Assembly (NCBI GenBank): GCA_964540455.1
Contig: CAZIMK010000011.1
Span: 1-64,000 of the forward strand
Length of the DNA stretch: 64,000 nt
Direction: 5' to 3'
From: Paraprevotella sp964540455
GTDB lineage: Bacteria; Bacteroidota; Bacteroidia; Bacteroidales; Bacteroidaceae
Part shown: positions 8,514 through 19,917 of the stretch, piece by piece
Layout: each line of letters opens with the position of its first letter
How positions within the stretch are numbered: the stretch's first letter is position 1
Notes under the pieces: model-generated
What the model was told of the DNA's origin: nothing
Database searches by the model: none
The model's input: only the letters and a program-made list of their open reading frames with translations
Program-made: the position numbers and the translations under genes

Positions 8514-11261
8514 ATGAAAAAGACAATTCTATGGACATTGGGGACGATGCTCGTGCTCGGCGGCGGAACGGCCGCCGCTCAGGGAGCGTTCGTCCATCCC
8601 GGACTGATGCACACCGAACAGGACTTCGAGCGCATACGCCGCGGACTGGCCGCGGAGGACCCGCAGGTGGCGGCCGCCTATCAGGTGCTGCGCGACTGCT
8701 GGGTGGCCAACAAGGCCGTGAACGACTGCTGGGCGATAGACGCCTGGATAAAACGCGGCGTCGCGGGCGACGAGAACTACATGAACTGCTACCGCAACGC
8801 GGCCAAGGCCTACCAGTGCGCCCTGCTCTGGCGCATCACGGGCGAGCGCCAGTGGGCCGACCGCGCCCTGTACGTGCTCAACACGTATGCCCGCGTCACG
8901 GTGGGGCTGACCGGAAACACCAACCAGTCGCTCATCCCCGCCTTCATCGGTTACCAGCTGGCCAACGCCGCCGAGCTGATGCGCGGTTGCGAATACTGGG
9001 ACGCGAAGGACTTCGAAGACTTCAAGCAGTGGATGATAGACGTGTGGTTCGTCACGGCGCAGGATTTCCTCGAGCGGCGCCACGACACGGTGGAGCGTGA
9101 GGGAAACTGGTACCACTACCACAGCAACTGGGGCGTGGGCAACGCCCTCTTCTGCGTCTCGCTGGGCGTGCTCTGCGACCTGCCCGACATCTACAACTAC
9201 GGTATGTACTGGCTCAAGGAAGGCCCCGGCAACGAATCCCTCCTCGCCGGGCAGGACATGTGCGGCGACGGGTGGGGGCTCGTGCCCTGGTGTCACGAAG
9301 ACCCCCGCGGCCCCTTGGGTACCCTCAACCAGATGCAGGAGAGCGGCCGCGACCAGGGCCACGCCATGGCCGCCCTGGGGCAGGTGTCCTACTGGATGCA
9401 GACGGCCTACAACCAGGGCGACAACGCCTTCTGCAACATCGGCTCCGCCGTCATGGCCGGAGCCGCCGAGTACGTCGCCATGTTCAACAGTCTGGACAAC
9501 AGCATACCCGCCGAGGCCGAAGAAATAGCCACCATTCCCTTCCGTCAGAACTGGTGGATGACCGAGCTGGGATGGACCGGACAGGGGCAGCACCGCCCCA
9601 TCTGGCAACTCTTCATCAACCACTACGAAAACCGCTGGGGCATCCCCATGCCCTACTGTCGCCGCATGAAGGCCAAGCTGGGCATAGAGTCCGGCGGTAA
9701 CAACGCCTACGGCACCAACAGCGGAGGCTACGACCACACGGGCTACGGCGACCTGATGCACTGCGACGCGCCGGTGACGGCCGACGCCCGTCCCACCGTG
9801 TTGCGCCCGCAGGTGACCGCCGCCGGCGTCGTGCGCCCCTATGCCGAGATGCGCGGCGTGGAGCCCGGCACCGTGCTCGAGCTGCGCGCCCTCCTGCCCG
9901 ACGGCGAGGCGGACACCGGCCTCTGGCTGTGGGAAGACGGTGCCGAGGGGCAGAGCCGTACCGTCACGGCCGGGCGCTCGGGACTCTGGCGCGTCACCTA
10001 CACCAACGCCCGCGGCGCGAAGAGCACCCAGATGTTCTGCATCTCCGTCCGCGGCGAAGGCCTGCGCGCTACGCTGCGCCCCGTCATCATCTACGACGGA
10101 GCCACCATCAACGACACCGTCGTCCACGCCGTCTACGGCCGGAGCGTCACCCTCGGCCAGAGCTACGCCGCCTGGAACTACGTCGAGCGCGTCGAGTGGT
10201 TCGACGAGTCGGGCCGCCGCGTGGCCACGGGCGCCGAATACACCTTCACCCAGGGCACGAAGGACGCCCGCTACCGCTGCCGGCTGACCAACCGGTCGGG
10301 CGTCGTGCAGGAGATCGGATACATGGTGAAAAACTCCGTCCTCCGTCCCCGCCTCACCGTCGACGGCGAGGAGCAGCCCTCCACCTCCGTCATCATCCCC
10401 GCGGGCTGCGACGTGGAGATGAGCGCCGAAGTCACCTCCGTCCGCTACCGCAACGGCCAGTTCCGCTGGGACAGCGGCGAGACCGCCGAATCGATCGCCT
10501 TCGCCGGACTGAGCCACAGCGTGGAGCGCACACTCTCGTGGGAAAAGACGTCCGGCGCCACGGTGTACGACGCCACGTGCCGCTTCAGCGTCCGCGTCTA
10601 CGACAGCGGCCGCGCCTTCCCCGACGGGCTGTACACCCTCGTCGACCGAGCCACGGGGCGCAGCCTCGACAACCGCACCCTCCGCTTCGCCACGCCCGCC
10701 GACGGCGACGATGCCGAAGCCTTCCTCTGGCGCCTGACGTGGGAGGAGCGCGCGGGACGCTATAAGATAGCCACCCCCGACGGCACGAAGTTTCTCGACT
10801 CGAACGGCACCTGCGACACGCCCGGATACGTCTACCGCAACAGCACCTACGCCGTCTGCCGCCACGTCGGCACCGACGACTGCCTCCTGCGCAACCCCGA
10901 CACCAAGGGCGGCGCCTACTGGACGGTCGACGGCGACCGCCTCGACTGCCACGCGCAGGCCGCCATGCCCGCCGACTTCCCCTTCACCCTCCGCCCCGCC
11001 ACCGGCGGACAGACGAGGCTCTCCGCCCCCGCCACGGCGCCCGAAGGCCGCATCGCCGTCGGGCGACGCGGCGACACGGTGGTCGTGACAGTGCCCTCCG
11101 CCGCCCGCGCCACGCTCTTCACCGCCTCGGGCCGCCAGTGTCTCGTGCAGACGATGCCCGGCGGCACCGCCCCGCTGTCGCTCGCCGGCCTCCCCCGCGG
11201 CCTCTACGTGCTCCGCGTGGACTGCGGCGGTCAGACCCGCACGTGCAAGCTCGTCATATAA
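8514..11261 (+). CDS. T9SS-exported alginate-lyase-family protein
   Basis: A 915-residue exported protein. The signal peptide is MKKTILWTLGTMLVLGGGTAAAQG. Residues about 25-400 match the alpha/alpha-barrel alginate lyase superfamily: HPGLMHTEQDFERIRRGL, YHYHSNWGVGNALFCVSLG and the characteristic QESGRDQGHAMAALGQV. Such enzymes cleave uronic-acid polysaccharides or related polymers by beta-elimination; the substrate cannot be read from sequence. Beta-sandwich segments follow (about 420-700), then a ricin-like or carbohydrate-binding-like region. The C terminus is a type A T9SS sorting domain (ATLFTASGRQC...LPRGLYVLRVDCGGQTRTCKLVI). No polysaccharide-utilisation susCD pair is nearby. Very GC-rich. 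Confidence 0.8.
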   Translation: MKKTILWTLGTMLVLGGGTAAAQGAFVHPGLMHTEQDFERIRRGLAAEDPQVAAAYQVLRDCWVANKAVNDCWAIDAWIKRGVAGDENYMNCYRNAAKAYQCALLWRITGERQWADRALYVLNTYARVTVGLTGNTNQSLIPAFIGYQLANAAELMRGCEYWDAKDFEDFKQWMIDVWFVTAQDFLERRHDTVEREGNWYHYHSNWGVGNALFCVSLGVLCDLPDIYNYGMYWLKEGPGNESLLAGQDMCGDGWGLVPWCHEDPRGPLGTLNQMQESGRDQGHAMAALGQVSYWMQTAYNQGDNAFCNIGSAVMAGAAEYVAMFNSLDNSIPAEAEEIATIPFRQNWWMTELGWTGQGQHRPIWQLFINHYENRWGIPMPYCRRMKAKLGIESGGNNAYGTNSGGYDHTGYGDLMHCDAPVTADARPTVLRPQVTAAGVVRPYAEMRGVEPGTVLELRALLPDGEADTGLWLWEDGAEGQSRTVTAGRSGLWRVTYTNARGAKSTQMFCISVRGEGLRATLRPVIIYDGATINDTVVHAVYGRSVTLGQSYAAWNYVERVEWFDESGRRVATGAEYTFTQGTKDARYRCRLTNRSGVVQEIGYMVKNSVLRPRLTVDGEEQPSTSVIIPAGCDVEMSAEVTSVRYRNGQFRWDSGETAESIAFAGLSHSVERTLSWEKTSGATVYDATCRFSVRVYDSGRAFPDGLYTLVDRATGRSLDNRTLRFATPADGDDAEAFLWRLTWEERAGRYKIATPDGTKFLDSNGTCDTPGYVYRNSTYAVCRHVGTDDCLLRNPDTKGGAYWTVDGDRLDCHAQAAMPADFPFTLRPATGGQTRLSAPATAPEGRIAVGRRGDTVVVTVPSAARATLFTASGRQCLVQTMPGGTAPLSLAGLPRGLYVLRVDCGGQTRTCKLVI

Positions 11262-11265
11262 AGCC

Positions 11266-11399
11266 GCGTGCGCCGGAGGTCTCCCCCGGCGCACGCGCCA
11301 GCCTACACTGCGCGAGAGAGGCGGAACGAACCGTTCGTCCCGCCTCTCTCGCGTACTGCAACGCTTCCCGCGCGGCGGACGGAGTCCGTCCCCGCGCGG
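11266..11399. terminator. Three consecutive strong hairpins between convergent genes
   Basis: Between the stops of the lyase-like gene and the HU-like gene are three separate GC-rich inverted repeats: 11266-11296 (GCGTGCGCCGG stem), 11311-11353 (about 20 base pairs, CGCGAGAGAGGCGG outer stem, ACGAAC/GTTCGT inner stem) and 11368-11399 (CCGCGCGG outer, GGACGGA/TCCGTCC inner). They probably act as a bidirectional terminator, though poly-T tails are weak. Confidence 0.6.
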
Positions 11400-11407
11400 T
11401 TGCGCCG

Positions 11408-11953
11408 TCATTCCTGTGCCGGTGCTTCGGCCGCCGTTTCCCCAGCCTCGCCCGCCTCTCCGGTGGCCGGTGCCTTGCCGCCCGCCAGGGCGCTGAGCAC
11501 CTCCTTGCGCTTCGCCTCCATCTGTGCGCGCGCCTCGGTACACCAGTCAAACCGCACGTCACGGTTCAGCACCGGCCGCATGTTGTCGCCCGTGGCCACG
11601 GACAGCAGTTTCACCGTCTTCACGGCCGAGTCCACGCGCGCCTGAGCCGCAAACTTTCCGGTCTTCGTGTCGATGCCGCCGATTTCCTCGTACCCGCGGC
11701 TCTGCACCGACAGTTTGAAGATAGCCAAGTTGTCGATTTTCACCGAGTTTCCGTTGAGCAACTGTTCGCGGATGCACTTCACGAAATCCGTCAGGATGCC
11801 CTCGATGGTTCCCGCCGAGAACGGCGTGTTGTGCTCCTCCATGTGCTGCGCCATCTCGTGGATACCGAGCATCTGTTTTGCTACCGGGCGTACATACCAT
11901 TTCAACTCTCTCTTCGCAGGATTCAGGTTCTGGTACCAGTTAAGTTCAATCAT
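11408..11953 (-). CDS. HU-like DNA-binding protein
   Basis: A 181-residue basic protein related to the HU/IHF fold as extended in Bacteroidales (HU-related domain proteins). Features include a Bacteroidales-type N terminus (LNWYQNLNPAKRELKWYVRPVA), the helical core with FSAGTIEGILTDFVKCIREQLLNGNSVKIDNLAIFKLSV, and a basic arm region ending near residue 120. The C terminus is a low-complexity Ala/Gly/Glu tail (GEAGEAGETAAEAPAQE). It probably shapes nucleoid DNA or regulates genes. It is transcribed away from the 22-bp palindrome array that lies upstream of it. No partner gene is next to it. Confidence 0.75.
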   Translation of the reverse strand: MIELNWYQNLNPAKRELKWYVRPVAKQMLGIHEMAQHMEEHNTPFSAGTIEGILTDFVKCIREQLLNGNSVKIDNLAIFKLSVQSRGYEEIGGIDTKTGKFAAQARVDSAVKTVKLLSVATGDNMRPVLNRDVRFDWCTEARAQMEAKRKEVLSALAGGKAPATGEAGEAGETAAEAPAQE

Positions 11954-12232
11954 ACTTCAAATTTTTTAAGGTTGACGTTTTGTTCTTGTGACCTCCTTGT
12001 CACGATGTAAAGGTAGGCAATCTTTTCCATCCCGAATTATAAATCATGCATTATTTTCAGGGCGTTATGTTTCTTTTCACTCCGTTGGAAAAATTTATTT
12101 ACCGCATCGCCGAAAAAGGCTCCGAACGGTGAAAAAACATTCTGTTGTGTATCTTTTTCAAAATTTCGCGCAGCCTGCGAAAAGAAAAACGGTATGGAGG
12201 TTTTCTGCTAACCCCATGCTTTACGAAAGAAA

Positions 12233-12372
12233 CGGTATACCTCCGGCCGAAGAACGGTATACCGTTAGAAAAAAAACGGTATACCGCCAGCCGAAAAACG
12301 GTATACCGTTAGAATGGAAACGGTATACCGCCAGCGGGAAAACGGTATACCGTTAGAATGGAAACGGTATAC
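12233..12372. repeat. Array of seven palindromes at an exact 22-base period
   Basis: CGGTATACCG or its CGGTATAC core starts at 12233, 12255, 12277, 12299, 12321, 12343 and 12365, each exactly 22 bases apart. Inner sites are flanked by runs of A and by alternating spacers beginning TTAGAA and CCAGCC/G, so the higher-order unit is 44 bases. A degenerate half site (CGGTATGG) lies at 12190. No gene is encoded here. The array lies in the 739-base gap between the divergent HU-like gene and the copper ATPase gene. Confidence 0.95.
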
Positions 12373-12526
12373 TTCTGTGGGAAGGCGCGGCCGGGAAGCC
12401 GCCTGCGCGCCGCTCCGCCGGCAGGAGGGACGGGCGCCGCGCGCGGATGCCGGCCGCCTTGCATGCCTCCCGCCCGCGTCCGTCCCCGTCGGCGCCCGCG
12501 CCCGTTTCTCCTCCTTCGCCCGCCCC

Positions 12527-12571
12527 TATATATAATAAAGAACGCGCGCGCGCGCGATCCTATTATATATA
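12527..12571. repeat. TATA-flanked (CG)7 element
   Basis: Perfect 11-base inverted arms TATATATAATA and TATTATATATA flank a 23-base core that contains (CG)7 at 12543-12556. It is similar in design to the element at 2955-2990. The alternating CG tract is prone to Z-DNA and the whole could extrude as a cruciform. It is upstream of the copper ATPase promoter. Confidence 0.75.
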
Positions 12572-12643
12572 AGCGTCGGCAGCGGGAGGATTTTTGCAAC
12601 CGGATTGCAACCGTCCGGCGGCGCGCATGTCGGCGGAAAAGCG

Positions 12644-12651
12644 TATCTTTG
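12644..12651 (+). promoter_or_regulatory. -7 box for the copper ATPase gene
   Basis: TATCTTTG lies 41 bases upstream of the chosen ATG at 12693. No convincing -33 box was seen. Confidence 0.5.
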
Positions 12652-12692
12652 CGGTCGGAATAAAAAACGCAACACATTTTTTCGAATCGCAC

Positions 12693-15221
12693 ATGGAACA
12701 ACGGAATCATACCGTACTGCACACGTTCCCCGTCGTGGGGATGAGTTGCGCGGCCTGCGCCGCGCGGGTGGACAAGACCCTCGGCCGGCAGGCGGGCGTG
12801 CGCCGCGCGACGGTGAACTACGCCGCGGCCACGGCCACGGTGGAGTACGACCCCGCCGTCGTCACGCCCGAGGCCCTGCGCGCCGCCGTCGCGGCGGCCG
12901 GCTACTCGCTGCTGACGGCACCGCCCGAGAAGGCGGCCGGGGAGGCCGCACGCGCACGCGACACCCGCTACCGCTCGCTGCGCCGGCGCACCCTCTGCGC
13001 CGTGGCGCTCTCCGTGCCCGTCATAGTCGTCGGCATGCTCTTCATGCACCGCCCGTGGGCGGGATGGCTCACGGCCGTGCTTTCCGCGCCCGTCGTCTTC
13101 TGGCTCGGGCGCCAGTTTTTCATCAACGCCTGGCGGCAGCTGTGCCACGGGGCGGCCAATATGGACACCCTCGTGGCCGGCAGCACGGGCGTGGCCTGGG
13201 CGTTCAGCCTCTTCAACCTGCTCTGCCCCGGATTCTGGCTCGCGCGCGGCGTGCAGCCGCACGTGTGGTTCGAGTCGTCGGCCGTGATAGTCACCTTCAT
13301 CCTGCTGGGCCGTCTGCTCGAAGAGCGGGCCAAGGGGCAGACCTCCTCCGCCATCCGCCGCCTGATGGGGCTGCAGCCCCGCACGGTGACGCTGGTGGAC
13401 GCCGACGGTGCGCGGCGCACGGTGGACGTGGCCCGCGTCGCCGAGGGCGACACCGTGGAGGTGCGCCCGGGCGAGCGGGTGCCCGTTGACGGGCGCGTCA
13501 TGGCGGGCGGCTCCTACGTTGACGAGAGCATGCTCAGCGGCGAACCCCTGCCCGTCGGCAAGGAGGCGGGGAGCGCCGTCTTCGCCGGCACGGTCAACCG
13601 CGAGGGCACGTTCCTCTTCCGTGCCGACAAGGTGGGGGCGGACACGATGCTGGCCCAGATCATCCGTCTGGTGCAGGACGCCCAGGGCAGCCGCGCGCCG
13701 GTGCAGCAGCTGGCCGACCGCGTGGCGGCCGTCTTCGTGCCCGCCATCCTCGTCACGGCGGCCGCGGTGTTCCTCCTCTGGTGGCTCTTCGCCCCGGACG
13801 ACGGGTTCGGCCGCGGCCTGCTGGCCTTCGTCACCGTGCTCATCATCGCCTGCCCCTGCGCCCTGGGGTTGGCCACGCCCACGGCCATCATGGTGGGCAT
13901 AGGGCGGGGCGCCGAGGCCGGCATACTGGTGAAGGACGCTGAGGCGCTGGAAGCCGCCTGCAGTGTGGACGCGGTGGTGATGGACAAGACGGGCACGCTC
14001 ACCGAGGGGCGGCCCGCCGTGACGGACGTGCGCTGGGCCGACGCCGACGGGACCGCCGCGCGCGACATCCTCTGCGCCCTCGAGCGCCGTTCGGCCCACC
14101 CGCTGGCAACCGCCGTCGTGGCCCGCTGGCCCGAGGCGGCGGACCGCGCGGTGGACGATTTCGACACGCTGACGGGGCGCGGCGTGTGCGGCCGTGTGGA
14201 CGGCCGGATGTATTACGCCGGCAGCGAACGCCTGCTCGCCGGGCGCGGCGTGGCCGTAGGGGGCGAACTGGCGCGCGCGGCGGAGCGATGGACGCAGGAG
14301 GCGAAGACGGTCGTGTGGTTGGCCGACGGGGAGCGCCCGCTGGCCGTCTGCGCCGTGGCCGACCGCGTGAAGGAGTCGTCCGCCGCGGCCGTGGCCGACC
14401 TGCGGCGCGAGGGCATCGAGGTGTATATGCTCACGGGCGACAACGCCGCGGCTGCCGCCGAGGTGGCCCGCCGCACGGGCATCGCGCACTACGAGGCGGG
14501 CATGCTGCCGCAGGACAAGGTCGCCTTTGTGGCCCGCCTGCAGGCTGCGGGACGGCGCGTGGCCATGGTGGGCGACGGCATCAACGACAGTGCGGCGCTG
14601 GCGCGCGCCGACGTGGGCATCGCCATGGGGCAGGGCTGCGACATCGCCATGGAGGCGGCGCGCATGACGGTGCTCTCGTCCGACCTGCGGAAGGTGGCCG
14701 AGGCCGTCCGCCTGTCGCGCCTGACGATGCGCACCGTCAGGCAGAATCTTTTCTGGGCCTTTGTCTACAATCTGGTGGCGGTGCCCGTGGCCGCCGGTGC
14801 GCTCTATCCTTTCTGCGGCTTCCAGCTCGACCCCATGATAGGCGGGGCGGCCATGGCGTTCAGCAGCGTGAGCGTGGTGACCAACAGTCTGCGGCTGCGC
14901 CGCAGGAGGCTGGGCGCGGCTGTGCCGCTGTCGGAGGAGGCGGAGCAGGCGGCCGGGGATGCGGCGGATGTGCCCGCACCGGTGCCGGCCGCGCCGCCGC
15001 GCAGGGTCATGGACGTGGAGGGCATGATGTGCGACCACTGCCGCCAGCACGTGGAGCGGGCGCTCAACGCCCTGCCGGGCGTGCGGGCCACGGTCACGCT
15101 GGAGCCTCCGGTGGCTGTCGTGGAGTTCGGGGGCGAACCGCTGTCGGCGGAGGAGCTGCAGCGGGCGGTGACGGAGCGCGCCGGTGACTATCGCCTGACG
15201 CCCCGCACGGGCGGCGCCTGA
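12693..15221 (+). CDS. copA: Copper-type P1B ATPase with N- and C-terminal metal-binding domains
   Basis: Heavy-metal exporting ATPase of the inner membrane, 842 residues. The N-terminal HMA domain has GMSCAACAARVD (C19, C22). Transmembrane helices follow, with the ion-path motif CPC (C387-P-C389), the phosphorylated aspartate in DKTGT (D431), the HP motif RRSAHPLATAV, TGDN and the hinge GDGINDSAALARADVGIAMG. The CPC motif and HMA type point to Cu(I), possibly Ag(I). Unusually, a second HMA domain follows the last helices at the C terminus (VEGMMCDHCRQHVERAL, C780 and C783). The start at MEQRNHT was chosen because the upstream frame has no family match and the -7 box is at 12644. This is one of the most GC-rich genes in the window. 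Confidence 0.92.
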   Translation: MEQRNHTVLHTFPVVGMSCAACAARVDKTLGRQAGVRRATVNYAAATATVEYDPAVVTPEALRAAVAAAGYSLLTAPPEKAAGEAARARDTRYRSLRRRTLCAVALSVPVIVVGMLFMHRPWAGWLTAVLSAPVVFWLGRQFFINAWRQLCHGAANMDTLVAGSTGVAWAFSLFNLLCPGFWLARGVQPHVWFESSAVIVTFILLGRLLEERAKGQTSSAIRRLMGLQPRTVTLVDADGARRTVDVARVAEGDTVEVRPGERVPVDGRVMAGGSYVDESMLSGEPLPVGKEAGSAVFAGTVNREGTFLFRADKVGADTMLAQIIRLVQDAQGSRAPVQQLADRVAAVFVPAILVTAAAVFLLWWLFAPDDGFGRGLLAFVTVLIIACPCALGLATPTAIMVGIGRGAEAGILVKDAEALEAACSVDAVVMDKTGTLTEGRPAVTDVRWADADGTAARDILCALERRSAHPLATAVVARWPEAADRAVDDFDTLTGRGVCGRVDGRMYYAGSERLLAGRGVAVGGELARAAERWTQEAKTVVWLADGERPLAVCAVADRVKESSAAAVADLRREGIEVYMLTGDNAAAAAEVARRTGIAHYEAGMLPQDKVAFVARLQAAGRRVAMVGDGINDSAALARADVGIAMGQGCDIAMEAARMTVLSSDLRKVAEAVRLSRLTMRTVRQNLFWAFVYNLVAVPVAAGALYPFCGFQLDPMIGGAAMAFSSVSVVTNSLRLRRRRLGAAVPLSEEAEQAAGDAADVPAPVPAAPPRRVMDVEGMMCDHCRQHVERALNALPGVRATVTLEPPVAVVEFGGEPLSAEELQRAVTERAGDYRLTPRTGGA

Positions 15222-15337
15222 CGCGGTGCGTGCCTCCGGCGGCGGGGATGCGGTTCGGCGGACGGAGGCGGCGGGGCGCGGAAGATATCCTTCCGGGCGG
15301 CGCCTGAGGATGCGGCGGGCGGAGGCGCACGACGCAA

Positions 15338-15387
15338 ATGAACGCGGATTGTTTCCCTGTAAATCAAGCGAAACAATCCGCGTTCAT
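15338..15387. terminator. Bidirectional hairpin between copA and ybaK
   Basis: Perfect 18-base-pair inverted repeat (ATGAACGCGGATTGTTTC and its complement) with a 14-base loop lies between two convergent genes. Poly-T tails are lacking, so it may stop transcription in both directions or protect mRNA 3' ends. Confidence 0.6.
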
Positions 15388-15425
15388 CCGTCGGACCCCG
15401 CGCCAGACGCGGGCCATGGGCGGTG

Positions 15426-15888
15426 TCAGACGAGTTCGGCGAACCGGGCGCGCACGACGCGCGCCAGTGCCTCGGGGGCTATCCTCACCTGCAGGCCGCG
15501 CTGTCCGGCGCTGACGTAGATGGTGTCGAAGCGCTGTGCCGTGAGGTGGATGTAGGTGGGGAAGGGCTTCTTCATGCCCACGGGCGAGCAGCCGCCGCGG
15601 ATGTAGCCCGTCACGGGCAGCAGTTCCTTCATCGGCAGCAGCTCGCACTTTTTGTTGCCGCTCACGCGGGCGGCTTTCTTCAGGTCTATTTCCCGGTCGC
15701 CGGGCACGACGCACACGAAGTGGCCGCTGCGGTCGCCGTGCAGGACGATGGTCTTGAAGACTTGTCCGACGTCCTCGCCCAGTGTGGCGGCCACGTGGAC
15801 GGCGCTCAGGTCGGCCTCGTCCACCTCGTAGGGGACGAGCTCGTAGGCGATGCCCGCGCTGTCGAGCAGGCGCGCCACGTTGGTCTTG

Positions 15889-15908
<20 letters not shown>
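15426..15908 (-). CDS. ybaK: Cys-tRNA(Pro)/Cys-tRNA(Cys) deacylase YbaK
   Basis: Trans-editing enzyme of the YbaK/EbsC family that clears cysteine mischarged on tRNA(Pro). The 160-residue protein starts MAKQKISKTNVARLLDSAGIAYELVPYEVDE. It contains the core VFKTIVLHGDRSGHFVCVVPGDREIDLKKAA, with the conserved lysine of the active pocket, and GYIRGGCSPVGMKKPFPTYI, the usual substrate loop. Length is normal. Its start overlaps the 3' end of uvrA by 20 bases, so it is co-transcribed and probably translationally coupled. Confidence 0.92.
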
Positions 15909-18740
<2,832 letters not shown>

Positions 18741-18744
<4 letters not shown>

Positions 18745-19463
18745 AGGTCGCTGCCGTTGGTTCCGTTCTTGGTGAAGCCTGTCAGGATGTTGACGTCTTT
18801 CCGTATCTTGTATTCCCGCCCGTCGGCTCCCCGCGCCTCCACGACGACGAAGTACGTCCCGTCTTTCACCTTCGAGCCGCGGTACGTGCCGTCCCATCCG
18901 CCGTCGATGTCCGTCCACGTGTAGAGTTTCTGTCCCCAGCGGTTGAAGATGGCGGCCCGGAAGCTGACGATAGACTGGTAGCCGTCCTTCACCTTGTACG
19001 TGTCGTTGATACCGTCGCCGTTGGGGGTGAAGGCGTTGGGCAGTTCCAGTTTCGACTCGCTGATGTTGACCACGAAGGGCGCGGCTTCTCCCGCCTCCGG
19101 GTACTGGATGGTGTCGGTGCCGAGGGTGAACGTGGCGTACAGCTGTACGTGGAACACGCCGCTCTGCGTGAAGGTGTAGTCGATGTCCGCGTCGTAGCGC
19201 TGTATGAGCGGTGCGTTCTCCTGTCCCTGCGGGTAGATTCTCCACTCGTAGCGGACGGAGTAGTCTCCGAGGTGCTCCACGTTCGATGTGAAATGTCCCG
19301 TGAGCGGAGCCGACTGGGGCGACGAGGCGTCCTCTGTGGTCTCTCCGGTTTGGGTTTCGTAACGGGCTTCGGGATATACGGCGGGCAGTTCGGTCTGCGC
19401 CTGTGCGGCAACGGTCGTCGTCGTCAGACCGATGCACCCTGCAAATACTTTCAAGAAATTCAT
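18741..19463 (-). CDS. T9SS type B sorting-domain protein (gliding-motility-type C terminus)
   Basis: A 240-residue exported protein. Signal peptide MNFLKVFAGCIGLTTTTVAAQAQ, a PKD-like beta domain (residues about 45-130, VRYEWRIYPQGQENAPLIQRY), and the C-terminal gliding-motility-associated (CHU_C) domain: NAFTPNGDGINDTYKV, FRAAIFNRWGQKLYTWTD, GGWDGTYRGSKVKDGTYFVVVEARGADG. This tail directs export through the type IX system. An in-frame ATG at 19484 lies too close to the -7 box CAAAAATA/TATTTTTG at 19486-19493 to be translated, so the third ATG is preferred. Its stop overlaps the uvrA start (ATGA), an unexpected pairing of a surface protein with a repair gene. Confidence 0.85.
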
Positions 19464-19485
19464 CCGGATCATGTGTTTGAGCATA

Positions 19486-19493
19486 CAAAAATA
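19486..19493 (-). promoter_or_regulatory. -7 box for the T9SS type B protein-uvrA-ybaK operon
   Basis: TATTTTTG on the minus strand. Transcription would begin near 19480, after the first ATG, which is why the start at 19463 was chosen. A similar TATTTTTG at 19569-19576 on the plus strand may drive the divergent genes. Confidence 0.55.
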
Positions 19494-19652
19494 GTGTTTC
19501 CGGCCGATATATTAGCGGTTTCCTTGCAGAAAAATGTCGCGTTGTCTTGCTGTTTGGCGTCCATGTATTATTTTTGTACGCCGGTCCGGCTCTTGCTGCA
19601 AAGTGTTCGTGGCAGGGAACAGGGCAGGCATATACATTATTATATATAGATT

Positions 19653-19892
19653 ATGGGATTCGGATTGTTCGGAATTGCAAGCGGAATACTGGCCGGTTAC
19701 ATCGCCAGCCGCCTGCAGAAAGGAAAGGGGAGCGGTTGTCTTGTCAACCTGTTTCTGGGCGTTATCGGCGGCCTCGTGGGCGAATGGCTTTTCGGCCTCT
19801 TCGGTCTGGCGGCCTACGGATGGATGGGCTACATGGTCGTGTCCGTCATCGGGGCTGTGGTCGTGCTTTGGGTCTTTTCCCGGCTGAAATAG
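19653..19892 (+). CDS. GlsB/YeaQ/YmgE family membrane protein
   Basis: A 79-residue, very hydrophobic protein of the transglycosylase-associated/stress-response family. Three glycine-rich membrane segments are visible: GLFGIASGILAGYIASRLQ, CLVNLFLGVIGGLVGEWLFGLFG and YMVVSVIGAVVVLWVFS. The short loop KGKGSGC is typical. Members sit in the inner membrane and are often stress induced, but their molecular function is unknown. It lies 25 bases upstream of sbcD on the same strand and may share its transcript. Confidence 0.85.
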   Translation: MGFGLFGIASGILAGYIASRLQKGKGSGCLVNLFLGVIGGLVGEWLFGLFGLAAYGWMGYMVVSVIGAVVVLWVFSRLK

Positions 19893-19917
19893 CGCAGGAC
19901 TGCAAATTCATGCAGCC

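Noticed and set aside
8529..11543. 1004-codon minus-strand frame across the lyase-like gene
   Set aside because: Antisense shadow; low-complexity Gly/Ala/His/Val composition and no domain.
12233..12372. Whether the 22-base array is a CRISPR
   Set aside because: Units are far too short, spacers are not unique (they alternate between two related sequences), and no cas genes are near.
12309..15050. 913-codon minus-strand frame across the copper ATPase gene and the 22-base array
   Set aside because: Antisense shadow of a GC-rich gene; no recognisable protein.
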